This document shows positions 24,429-30,613 of a DNA stretch of 32,096 nt, piece after piece (position 1 is the first letter of the stretch; every line of letters begins with the position of its first letter). Below the pieces are notes generated by a model, which was not told the origin of the DNA, did no database searches, and saw only the letters and a program-made list of their open reading frames with translations. Source of the stretch: Micromonospora sonchi (lineage in GTDB: Bacteria > Actinomycetota > Actinomycetes > Mycobacteriales > Micromonosporaceae); the NCBI RefSeq assembly GCF_014646235.1, contig NZ_BMNB01000047.1, positions 1-32,096 of the forward strand. Direction: 5' to 3'. A program made the translations under genes and the position numbers.

Positions 24429-25311
24429 GCCGCATCTCCCCGATGGTCTGCTTGAACATGTCCTTCGATTCTGCCTCACCGAGCGCCCGCGCATCCAAGC
24501 CCTTCCACACCGCAGCGTATGCCTGTAGCTCGTCCGTCTTGTCGAGATAGAGCGCGCCGGTCAGGGACTCGCTGTAGACCACGGAGGGTTCCGGAGCTGC
24601 TCGGCCGCCCTTTGTGGGCGGGAAGTCGAGGATGACGAAGGAGCCGGCGACAGCACCAGGCTGAGGGCCTGCCGCCAGCGGAAGCACCCGGAGGGAAACG
24701 TTCGGCAGGTCCGACAGTCGGATGAGGTGGTCGAGTTGAGCCATCATGACTCGAACATCGCCCACGGCGCGGCGGAGCACCGCCTCGGACAGCACCTGGG
24801 CCACCTTCGGAGCGGCCGGAAGCCGCCGCGTCAGCAGGGATTGCCGCTGCAGCCGGACCTCCACGGCTCGCTCCCGGTCCTCTTCGCTGGCCTGGGTGCG
24901 GTCGAGGAGGTAGATCGCTTGAGCGTATTCACGGGTCTGGAACAGGCCGGGGATCACTGACTCGTCGTAGCGGCGCAGATGCGCGGCGGCGGATTCGAGG
25001 CCGACGTACAGCTCGAACCAGCTCGGCACGGCGTCGCCGTAGGCGTGCCACCAGCCCTTCGACTTCGTCTCGACGGCCAGGCCGCGCATCGCCTCGGTCA
25101 TCTCCGGCGACACCCCGTACAGCTCGCACATCGCCTTGACGTCGAGCACCCGGACCGAGCCCATGCCGCATTCGAGGCGCCAGATCTTCTGTCGGCTGTA
25201 TTCCAGTGCCTCGGCAGCGGCGTCCAGCGTCACCCCGGCCTCGTTGCGGAACTGGCGCAGCAGCCGGCCGAGCTGCCGGCGCGGCACGGTCGATCCGATG
25301 TCCTCGGCCAC
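24421..25311 (-). CDS. Helix-turn-helix (XRE) transcriptional regulator with DUF5753
   Basis: The 296-aa protein begins with an XRE helix-turn-helix: QLGRLLRQFRNEAGVTLDAA, then AEALEYSRQKIWRLECGMGS (about residues 12-60). The rest is DUF5753, with WFELYVGLESAAAHLRRYDE, VIPGLFQTREYAQAIYLLDR and LRVLPLAAGPQPGAVAGSFV. It should bind DNA and respond through DUF5753 to an unknown signal, with the overlapping DUF397 protein as partner. Two GTG codons are possible starts, at 25317 and 25311. AGGGAG is too close to the first but about 7 nt from the second, so 25311 is used. Probably autoregulated: an inverted repeat lies about 100 bases upstream. Confidence 0.93.
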   Translation of the reverse strand: MAEDIGSTVPRRQLGRLLRQFRNEAGVTLDAAAEALEYSRQKIWRLECGMGSVRVLDVKAMCELYGVSPEMTEAMRGLAVETKSKGWWHAYGDAVPSWFELYVGLESAAAHLRRYDESVIPGLFQTREYAQAIYLLDRTQASEEDRERAVEVRLQRQSLLTRRLPAAPKVAQVLSEAVLRRAVGDVRVMMAQLDHLIRLSDLPNVSLRVLPLAAGPQPGAVAGSFVILDFPPTKGGRAAPEPSVVYSESLTGALYLDKTDELQAYAAVWKGLDARALGEAESKDMFKQTIGEMRHD

Positions 25312-25414
25312 TCGCACACTCCCTGGTTCCGGCTCGCAACACTGCGTGACCTGTCGTCGTAACACCTATCGGTTACGGCAGAGAAAGTCAATGCATAAGC
25401 GCGAAATTCGGCTG

Positions 25415-25447
25415 TGGAACGTTGCCAACTCGCTGCGGAGCGTTCCA
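25415..25447. promoter_or_regulatory. Inverted repeat upstream of the XRE/DUF5753 gene
   Basis: TGGAACG (25415-25421) and CGTTCCA (25441-25447) are 7-bp perfect arms with a 19-nt spacer, in the roughly 300-base intergenic region between 25312 and 25614. It is a candidate operator. The rest of this intergenic stretch shows AT-richer sequence at 25360-25410 and nothing else that I can name with confidence. Confidence 0.3.
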
Positions 25448-25614
25448 GGATGGTCACAGCGCGGCGGTTGGCCGATGTCCCCCGGACGGCCGCCGCGTTC
25501 CAATCGCACCCCTCCCGTCCGACGTGGAAAGGCAGCGATATGACGACCTACCGCGCCGCCGCGTACTCCGGTCTGTTGCCCCGGCAGGCACGCGGGCGCC
25601 GGTTCCGCCTGTTG

Positions 25615-26115
25615 CTAGTTCTTCGCTGCCGGCGGCGGCTTGTAGGTTCCGAGCGACTGGGTCCTCGACGTGGTCAAGGGCGTCAGGAGTGCGTCGATGC
25701 GCTGTGCATCCTCAGCCGGGAGAGCCAGCAACGCGCGTCGCAGGTAGATGCTCCACGTCTGCGGCTTGGGGAAGGCGGCCAACTGCTCCACGAGCGGCTG
25801 CAACTCCAGCCCGCCCGGGTACGGCACCAGGGCGTCGATCCGCAGGTCGCAGCCGGAGACGAAGGTGCGGCCGGCGATCTCGACGGGGGTGTCCAGCTTC
25901 CGGACGGCGGATCGGGCTACCGCCGTACCGATGATCCGGCCACGGTCGCGGGTGGGGTTACGCCAGGCACCTCGGGTGGCGTAGAGGAACAGCCGGTCGT
26001 CGGCGGCGAGCGCCGCCACCTCCGCGCGCGGTGTCGCCGGGAACGCCATGCGCTCCTCATGCAGCACCCACGAGATGGCGTCACGGCCGCCGAGGATCAG
26101 CAGGTACGCGTTCAC
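25615..26115 (-). CDS. EVE-like (PUA-fold) protein of unknown function
   Basis: The 166-aa protein starts at GTG 26113-26115 as MNAYLLILGGRDAISWVLHE. It continues with RMAFPATPRAEVAALAADDR, LFLYATRGAWRNPTRDRGRI and IGTAVARSAVRKLDTPVEIA. This matches the outline of EVE/ASCH-type PUA-like folds, which bind modified bases and begin with a beta-strand followed by a Trp-Val-containing helix and an L-x-L-Y-x-T-x-x-A loop. The match is by pattern only. No clear Shine-Dalgarno site precedes the GTG, but it lies 6 nt after the stop of the upstream GntR gene, so it may be translated by coupling. It ends with a Pro-rich tail KPPPAAKN. Confidence 0.65.
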   Translation of the reverse strand: MNAYLLILGGRDAISWVLHEERMAFPATPRAEVAALAADDRLFLYATRGAWRNPTRDRGRIIGTAVARSAVRKLDTPVEIAGRTFVSGCDLRIDALVPYPGGLELQPLVEQLAAFPKPQTWSIYLRRALLALPAEDAQRIDALLTPLTTSRTQSLGTYKPPPAAKN

Positions 26116-26160
26116 CGGTGGCTAGGAATCCTGCTCGGAGGTGTCGGCGACGAAGACGCC
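26116..26160. repeat. 45-bp direct repeat, copy 1 (3' end of GntR gene)
   Basis: Bases 26116-26160 are identical to 26380-26424. The unit starts CGGTGGCTAGGAATCCTGCT and includes the stop codon and last codons of each GntR paralogue. Confidence 0.9.
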
Positions 26161-26358
26161 AACACCCTGTCGGCCTTCCAAGACGCCTGCCTCAATCAGC
26201 AGCTCGACGGCCTTCCGGACCGTCACGCCCGACGTCTCGTACTCATCGGCAAGTTCCCTGGTCGTGGGCAGCTTGTCGCCAGGTTTGAGGATGCCCGCGG
26301 CGATCTTGGCTTGGATCTCCCGCCGGATCCGTCGCCACAGCGGCTCGTAGGGCGGCAT
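26122..26358 (-). CDS. GntR family transcriptional regulator (DNA-binding domain only), copy 1
   Basis: The 78-aa protein is just a winged helix-turn-helix of the GntR type: YEPLWRRIRREIQAKIAAGI, LKPGDKLPTTRELADEYETS and GVTVRKAVELLIEAGVLEGR, then GVGVFVADTSEQDS. There is no effector domain, as in some small regulators of integrative elements. The start MPPYEPLW (26358) is chosen because it aligns with the start of the paralogue at 26622; a GTG at 26367 is possible. It lies 27 nt after the second copy's stop in the direction of transcription and just before the EVE-like gene, so all three are probably one operon. Confidence 0.9.
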   Translation of the reverse strand: MPPYEPLWRRIRREIQAKIAAGILKPGDKLPTTRELADEYETSGVTVRKAVELLIEAGVLEGRQGVGVFVADTSEQDS

Positions 26359-26379
26359 GGCCGGCACGTGCCTCTTCAG

Positions 26380-26424
26380 CGGTGGCTAGGAATCCTGCTC
26401 GGAGGTGTCGGCGACGAAGACGCC
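26380..26424. repeat. 45-bp direct repeat, copy 2 (3' end of second GntR gene)
   Basis: Identical to 26116-26160, 264 bases apart. The rest of the two genes is diverged, so the shared 3' ends stand out. Confidence 0.9.
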
Positions 26425-26622
26425 GATGCCCATGCGACCGACCAGCTCACCAAGCTCGATCATGGAGTCCAGTGCGCGCCGTACCGTCATGTGGCTCGTG
26501 TCGTACTCCTCGGCGAGCAGGCGGGTGGAGGGGAGCTTGCTGCCGGGCGGGTAGATGCCGACCCGGATCTTGGCGCGCAGATCTTCCCTGATCTGGCGCC
26601 AGAGCGGCTGGGCGTACGGCAT
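26386..26622 (-). CDS. GntR family transcriptional regulator (DNA-binding domain only), copy 2
   Basis: The 78-aa protein reads MPYAQPLWRQIREDLRAKIR, VGIYPPGSKLPSTRLLAEEY and DTSHMTVRRALDSMIELGEL, then GIGVFVADTSEQDS. It is the same single-domain GntR fold as its downstream neighbour, with which it shares the last 12 residues exactly. It begins an operon whose promoter lies near 26640-26700, where two tandem CTTTACAGG units form a likely operator. The ATG has no strong ribosome binding site that I can see. A repressor role is inferred from family and layout. Confidence 0.9.
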   Translation of the reverse strand: MPYAQPLWRQIREDLRAKIRVGIYPPGSKLPSTRLLAEEYDTSHMTVRRALDSMIELGELVGRMGIGVFVADTSEQDS

Positions 26623-26652
26623 GTGATCAGGGAAGCACTGACCTGAAGGATC

Positions 26653-26692
26653 ATGTAAAGGATCCCCTTCCTGTCTTTACAGGCTTTACAGG
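26653..26692 (-). promoter_or_regulatory. Candidate GntR operator: tandem 9-bp repeat with an inverted half-site
   Basis: CTTTACAGG is repeated head to tail at 26675-26683 and 26684-26692, and GTAAAG (26655-26660) is an inverted match to CTTTAC. It lies 30-70 bases upstream of the first GntR start at 26622, in an AT-richer stretch, where a promoter with autoregulation would be expected. Confidence 0.5.
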
Positions 26693-26712
26693 TGCTCTAG
26701 ACTCGGATCGTC

Positions 26713-26813
26713 ATGGCCGGGAAGCGATGGCGAGGGTGCGGATGGTGGTGGAAGTGGTTTTTGCGGCAGCGAGCGGCCATCAGGCTGGTCCGACACGTGC
26801 CGGACGGTGTGGG
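26713..26813 (+). pseudogene. Truncated copy of the 5' end of the gene at 27061
   Basis: The frame from ATG 26713 reads a tryptophan-rich start with WWKWFLRQRAAIRLVRHVPDGV. The gene at 27061 starts RRWKWFLRPGKVALDLVGQV followed by VPDG. The two are homologous over about 25-30 residues and at DNA level (for instance GGTGGAAGTGGTT and GTGCCGGACGG). The copy loses similarity where the stop of the excisionase-like gene (26814) begins, so it is probably a partial duplicate cut by that gene. Confidence 0.5.
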
Positions 26814-27002
26814 CTACTCCGAGTCCCGGCGATCCCGCCGGTGGGTTTTGATCCACCGTTCCACGTCCTCCGTCCGCCAGATGCGGCCGACGGACAGGAC
26901 CGCCACGGGATCGGGGAACGTCTTCGAGTTGGTGATCTGGTAGGCGCGCGTGCGGGAGACGCCGAGCATCTCCTGACTCGCCACCAGTCGAAGCTCACCC
27001 AC
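26814..27002 (-). CDS. Excisionase/AlpA-like helix-turn-helix protein
   Basis: The 62-aa product starts at GTG 27000-27002 (MGELRLVASQEMLGVSRTRA) and continues with YQITNSKTFPDPVAVLSVGR and IWRTEDVERWIKTHRRDRRD. This is the typical layout of small MerR/AlpA-type DNA-binding proteins: an S-R-T-R-A-Y-Q-I recognition helix, then the P-x-P-V-x-x-L and W-R-x-x-D-V-x-x-W-I wing. They serve as excisionases or regulators in mobile elements. A longer start at 27062 is possible but would place a Cys-rich, poorly fitting stretch in front. The gene lies between the two related plus-strand copies at 26713 and 27061. Confidence 0.75.
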   Translation of the reverse strand: MGELRLVASQEMLGVSRTRAYQITNSKTFPDPVAVLSVGRIWRTEDVERWIKTHRRDRRDSE

Positions 27003-27060
27003 GCACTCACGGTAAGCGCAGGCGAACTGAACACATGTCCCCGGGGAGGCGTGGCGGACC

Positions 27061-27573
27061 ATGGGTAGGCGGTGGAAGTGGTTCTTGCGGCCGGGGAAGG
27101 TTGCGCTTGACCTGGTCGGGCAGGTGGTGCCGGACGGGGATGTGCCGGGGCGGTTTCGGCGGGCGACGGAGGAGCACGTCGTACCGGAGATGCGGGTGAC
27201 CTCGCGGTGCGACGGCGCGGTGGTCTACGAGCGGCCCGAGGAGCGGTCGGCGGCGGCGCGGAACCAGCGTGCGGGCCGCTACGACGAGGGTCGGGCCGGT
27301 GAGCGGAACCAGGGGAGGTGCGCGACGCCGGCCGACGAGGCGCCGCGCGGTGTCGCGCCGGCCGAGCCCGATGAGGCCGAGGCGGAGGACGCGTTCGACC
27401 TGACGGCCGCGGAACTTGAGCGGGCCAACCGGATCGCCAACGTGCACTGGCGGCGGCTGGCCGGGGATGCGCGTACCCCGAGTTGCCTGGACTGCCGCGA
27501 CGACGGCACATGTCCCCAGGCGGCCTGGGCCGAGGCGATCATCGAGCGCTGCCTGCGGACGTACCTGACTTAA
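27061..27573 (+). CDS. Hypothetical protein with C-terminal Cys cluster; 3' end altered by an insertion element
   Basis: The 170-aa product starts MGRRWKWFLRPGKVALDLVG. A central region is Arg/Glu/Ala-rich and looks disordered (about 60-115). The C-terminal part reads ELERANRIANVHWRRLAGDA and then CLDCRDDGTCPQAAWAEAII, a C-x2-C-x5-C cluster that might bind a metal. No family is recognised. GGGGAGG is 11 nt before the ATG, a little far. The stop TAA at 27571-27573 lies at the edge of the IS200/IS605 element, so the last codons probably come from the element. It may once have been followed directly by the gene at 29184. Confidence 0.65.
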   Translation: MGRRWKWFLRPGKVALDLVGQVVPDGDVPGRFRRATEEHVVPEMRVTSRCDGAVVYERPEERSAAARNQRAGRYDEGRAGERNQGRCATPADEAPRGVAPAEPDEAEAEDAFDLTAAELERANRIANVHWRRLAGDARTPSCLDCRDDGTCPQAAWAEAIIERCLRTYLT

Positions 27574-27700
27574 CGCTTCCCCACGGCTGGAAGCCGGGGG
27601 ATTTCTGGCTCGGACCGCGCGCAACCACTAACCCGGAGGGAGGTGTTCACGTGTCTTACGTCGTCGGCACCAGCACGGTCGCGCTCTACCGTGGCGAGGA
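27510..27700 (-). ncRNA. Predicted guide (omega) RNA at the tnpB 3' end
   Basis: In this family the guide RNA is transcribed from the 3' part of tnpB through the element's right end and into flanking DNA. The hairpin CCCCCGGCTTCCAGCCGTGGG (minus strand, about 27579-27600) sits in that position, followed by about 10-15 bases before the flank at roughly 27560. This is inferred from the family; no separate motif proves transcription. The limits are approximate. Confidence 0.35.
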
Positions 27701-28751
27701 TCGCCCTCGCGGCGTTCCGGTCGCGGCAAGCGGTGTACCCGCAGTCGCCGCACCGGAAAGTACGCACACCCAACCCCAGGCGTTCCTTGGCTCTCGTACC
27801 GCACTGCGAGCAGGTCATCGTGGTATAGGCGGGCGGCACCAACACCACCTTCCGGCCCGCCCGCGTGCCACGTTCGATCAGTTCCCGCTTCGCTGCGCCG
27901 ATCGCAGCGTCGGCGGCCTTGCGCGCCATGGTGGACCGAGCCAGGAAACTCGGCTTGAAGTCCTCCACGGCGATCACCGCATGGTCGGTCACGACTCGCC
28001 GTGCCCACTGGCGGGCGTCGTGGGTGTTTTGCCGGGTCGCTTTCTTGTGCAGCTTCGCGACCTGCCGCTTGGCCCGCAGGTATCCCTTGGATGGCGGGTT
28101 GCCTCGGGGGCGACGACGGCGGCTCATCCTGCGCTGTACGCGGGCCAGTTCAGCGGCGCACCGCCTGCGGTGGCCGAGGTGCGGCAGGTCGTAGGCCGCA
28201 TCGGTGGTCGTGGCGGTGACGGTGACACCCCAGTCCACGCCGATCGCCTTGTCGGTGACCGGGGCGGGCTGGGTCTCGCGTCGAACCACGAACGAGGCGT
28301 ACCAGTGGCCCAGCGAGTCGCGATAGACGCGGACACTGGTCGGCTCGGACGGCAGTTCCCGGGACAAGACCACGGGGATCGTGATGCCGCCTGCGAGGCG
28401 CAGCCGACGGTCGCGGATCGTGAATCCGCGCACGGTGTACTCAAGGCTGGGCAGGGTGTTCTTCAACCGCTTGACCGTCGGTCGGCCGCGCCCTTTGACC
28501 TTGTATGCGTGTTGGAGGGCAAGAGCGTAGGTGCGCAGCGTCTGCTGCTGGGCGACCTGGGAGCCCTCGCGCAGCCACGTCGATCGGGCGCGGGCTTCGG
28601 TGAGCAGTTTGGACAGCTTGCAGAAGGTGGGCTTGTGGCCGGCTTTCTGCTGGTGGACGGCTTCGTTCCACAGCCATCGGCAGCGACCCCATTCGGCGGA
28701 CAGGGCGGCCTGCGCGGTTGCGCCGGGGCGCAACCGGTAGGTGTAGCGCAC
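27570..28751 (-). CDS. tnpB: TnpB, RNA-guided endonuclease of IS200/IS605 elements
   Basis: The 393-aa protein has the OrfB N-terminal helix-turn-helix part (VRYTYRLRPGATAQAALSAE, then WGRCRWLWNEAVHQQKAGHK) and a RuvC-like nuclease. The catalytic acids are all present: Asp173 (AIGVDWGVTVT), Glu263 (AVIAVEDFKPS) and Asp344 (ACRDRNAARA). The zinc finger has Cys314, Cys317 (CSQC) and Cys334, Cys337 (CGDC). TnpB proteins cut DNA guided by a non-coding RNA made from the element's 3' end. The GTG at 28749-28751 follows GGAGG by 5 nt and decides the start. The gene looks intact. The last codons overlap the end hairpin. Confidence 0.93.
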   Translation of the reverse strand: MRYTYRLRPGATAQAALSAEWGRCRWLWNEAVHQQKAGHKPTFCKLSKLLTEARARSTWLREGSQVAQQQTLRTYALALQHAYKVKGRGRPTVKRLKNTLPSLEYTVRGFTIRDRRLRLAGGITIPVVLSRELPSEPTSVRVYRDSLGHWYASFVVRRETQPAPVTDKAIGVDWGVTVTATTTDAAYDLPHLGHRRRCAAELARVQRRMSRRRRPRGNPPSKGYLRAKRQVAKLHKKATRQNTHDARQWARRVVTDHAVIAVEDFKPSFLARSTMARKAADAAIGAAKRELIERGTRAGRKVVLVPPAYTTMTCSQCGTRAKERLGLGVRTFRCGDCGYTACRDRNAARAILATVERDRAGADDVRHVNTSLRVSGCARSEPEIPRLPAVGKR

Positions 28752-29132
28752 TGTCTCCTCCACGAGTGGTACCGCTGCACATACCACGTCGTCTGGTGCC
28801 CCAAGTACCGGCGACCGGTCCTCACCGGCGACATCGACACCCGCCTCAAAAAGATCATCCGCGATGTCTGCGTCGAACGAGACGCGCCCATCGTGGAGCT
28901 GGAAACGATGCCCGACCACGTGCACCTGCTCGTCACTTGCGACCCGCAGTACGGCATCCACCGCCTCGTCAAACAGATCAAGGGCCGCTCGTCGCGGCTA
29001 CTGCGCGCCGAGTTCCCCAGCCTGCGATCCCGGCTGCCGACCTTGTGGACCAACAACTATTTCGTCGCCACTGTCGGCGGCGCAACTTTGGAGGTCGTCA
29101 AACGCTATGTCGAAAACCAGCGAAAGGCTTGA
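28743..29132 (+). pseudogene. tnpA: TnpA (Y1 HUH transposase), start missing or non-standard
   Basis: The frame reads LLHEWYRCTYHVVWCPKYRR, then MPDHVHLLV (the HUH metal-binding motif) and FVATVGGATLEVVKRYVENQ (with the nucleophilic Tyr in KRYVENQ). These are the signatures of IS200/IS605 TnpA, about 125 residues from the first recognisable point. The fold begins roughly 10 residues later than usual. No ATG, GTG or TTG in frame lies near the expected start; upstream the frame runs antisense through tnpB. Either translation starts at a rare codon or the 5' end was lost, which would make TnpB the only working product. The catalytic residues are intact. Confidence 0.65.
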
Positions 29133-29183
29133 CCGCCCTCACCTCCCCATGGCTGAAGCCAGGGGTTTCACGGGCGGATTCTG

Positions 29184-29567
29184 ATGAACGCATTTGACCT
29201 GTCGCCCGCGCAGATCCGCAACCGGCTGCTCCTGCGGGCTCGGCAGGCGGCGCTGGCCGCCCGCAGCGGGTTGCCGTGCGTGGGGGAGTGCCCGGTCGGG
29301 GCGGTGCTGGCGGCGGTGGTGCGCGTGCCGGTGGTGCCGCAGGTCGCCGTGGCTGCCGGCGACGTGGTCCGGCTCGGTCCGTCCGACCACCGGCAGGGCG
29401 TCCGTGCGTTGCGGTTGCGGGTGGTCCGGGTCCGAGCGGACATCAGCCAGTGGTACGGCGGGCAGTGGGTGTGGTTGGAAGGCGTCGAGATCGGCCCGGA
29501 CGGTGAGGAGGGGGCGTGGCGGCCGGTGCTGGCCCGGGTCGCCGCGCTGCCCTCGCCGCCGGCCTGA
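29184..29567 (+). CDS. Small hypothetical protein
   Basis: The 127-aa protein begins MNAFDLSPAQIRNRLLLRAR and has a Val-rich centre (VGAVLAAVVRVPVVPQVAVA), then RLRVVRVRADISQWYGGQWV and a Pro-rich end. It is mostly beta by appearance, with no membrane helix that would be certain. No strong ribosome binding site precedes the ATG. The start overlaps a possible TGA of the upstream gene as it was before the insertion (TTC-TGATG), so it may originally have been coupled to the gene at 27061 and lost that coupling. No family is recognised. Confidence 0.6.
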   Translation: MNAFDLSPAQIRNRLLLRARQAALAARSGLPCVGECPVGAVLAAVVRVPVVPQVAVAAGDVVRLGPSDHRQGVRALRLRVVRVRADISQWYGGQWVWLEGVEIGPDGEEGAWRPVLARVAALPSPPA

Positions 29568-29611
29568 CGTCATCGCTGCGCACGATGGGCTGTTCGCCTT
29601 TACGCTGAGGC

Positions 29612-29971
29612 GTGCTCGAAGCTGGCAGCCGCATGCGCGGCCAACCACCCCCACCGGCTGTCGTCTTCGAAGCGCTCACCGAGCCCGACCGCGACCCGGC
29701 GCGTCCCTGGCTGCGGCTGCTCGACGACGAGCAATCGCCGCAGATCCTGCACGCCGAGCACCCGCGCCTGGTCGTATGGTCGTCGCTGTGGCCCAGGCGC
29801 CCGGATGCCCAGGTGCGTTTCGACCTGGTGCCCGACGGGAGCGAAGGCACGCAGTTGCGCTGGACGCTGCTGCTCGCCGAGCCATTGCCCGACCCGTCGC
29901 TGCTGGGACACCTGCGCAAGCGGCTCAACGAACTGATCAACGCGAACCTGCGCTACACATTCGGCCAGTAG
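29612..29971 (+). CDS. SRPBCC (START/Bet v1-like) family protein
   Basis: The 119-aa product reads MLEAGSRMRGQPPPPAVVFE, then ALTEPDRDPARPWLRLLDDE, HPRLVVWSSLWPRRPDAQVR and LRWTLLLAEPLPDPSLLGHL, ending LINANLRYTFGQ. These blocks fit the small SRPBCC family proteins of actinobacteria. The strands and the long C-terminal helix of the ligand-binding fold are visible. GTG at 29612 is chosen, with GAGG just upstream; ATG at 29633 is an alternative. The ligand is unknown. It stands alone with about 55 bases before the next gene start. Confidence 0.8.
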   Translation: MLEAGSRMRGQPPPPAVVFEALTEPDRDPARPWLRLLDDEQSPQILHAEHPRLVVWSSLWPRRPDAQVRFDLVPDGSEGTQLRWTLLLAEPLPDPSLLGHLRKRLNELINANLRYTFGQ

Positions 29972-30025
29972 GCAGGCCACGGCTCTGGTGGGAATCAGCG
30001 GCCGGCGCACCACGAGGAAAGGCTC

Positions 30026-30187
30026 ATGGTGAATCAGCAGGAGCTTCGGAGGTTCCCGAGCGTCGCCCGACGTCGCTCGAGTGTCGTTGCCGGGCTGGCC
30101 GCCGCGGTCCTGCTTGGAGGAACGCTCGTCTGGCTGGCCGATCGTGGCCCTGCCGCTGCCGGCGCCGAACTTGCCGCCAAGGATATT
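30026..30187 (+). pseudogene. 5' part of a secreted or membrane-anchored protein gene, truncated
   Basis: From ATG 30026, preceded by GAGGAAAGG, the frame reads MVNQQELRRFPSVARRRSSV and then VAGLAAAVLLGGTLVWLADR: a basic N-terminus and a hydrophobic signal or anchor. After about 55 residues the frame enters sequence that makes sense only on the other strand as an integrase relic. The gene is therefore cut off near 30187. Confidence 0.55.
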
Positions 30188-30443
30188 GGCGCGTGGGGGT
30201 GGTACGGGTCGCCGCCCCGGGGTGCCCGCACCAGCTTCGCCACGTTGCGCGGGATGATCTCCTCTCGCATGGCGTCTTCCAGCGCCGCCCGCAGCACCGC
30301 GTGTGCCAGCTGCGCCGTCCGCTCGACCACGCCATCAGCCGTGAGCGCGGCGAGGAATTGCCGAACGTCTCGCGCGCCCAGCTGGCCCAGGCGCTTCCGG
30401 TCGAGCTTCGGCACCAGGTACTTCGCAATCAGGTCCCGGTACT
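30188..30443 (-). pseudogene. Tyrosine integrase relic (N-terminal core-binding domain)
   Basis: On the minus strand the reading YLVPKLDRKRLGQLGARDVR continues with QFLAALTADGVVERTAQLAH and AVLRAALEDAMREEIIPRNV, ending AKLVRAPRG. This is the SAM-like core-binding domain of phage-type tyrosine recombinases (L-x-x-L-x-x-x-D-V-x-x-F-L, then A-x-x-x-E-I-I-x-R-N-V-A-x-L-V). The catalytic domain with the R-H-R-Y residues is absent on either side. The fragment directly abuts the truncated plus-strand gene, marking a recombination junction. Confidence 0.7.
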
Positions 30444-30613
30444 AGGACAGCGGGGTCGGGAACACGTCACCTTCGGGGTGGATGAGCCTACGTCGCGAGA
30501 GGTACGCGGCCGCTCCCGTCGGCGCGTCCCTGACGCCGTGAGGGCGACGCGCGAGCCGTGGGCAGCTTCCTACGGTCAGAAGGTCTCCTTCCACCGCTCT
30601 CAAAGAGGTCTCG

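Larger units (their letters stand above)
27570..29175. mobile_element. IS200/IS605-type insertion element (tnpA and tnpB divergent)
   Basis: Two divergent genes, tnpB (minus) and tnpA (plus), are bounded by similar subterminal hairpins. The first is at about 27579-27600 (CCCCACGGCTGGAAGCCGGGG), inside the tnpB 3' end. The second is at 29145-29165 (CCCCATGGCTGAAGCCAGGGG). Both are read in the same direction, as expected for elements that lack terminal inverted repeats and use end hairpins. Exact ends cannot be placed from one copy; the limits given are approximate. No target duplication is expected for this family. Confidence 0.85.

Noticed and set aside
27574..28740. Long plus-strand open frame through the tnpB region
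   Set aside because: It is antisense to tnpB, whose catalytic residues are all present; only the last part (after about 28743) encodes TnpA.
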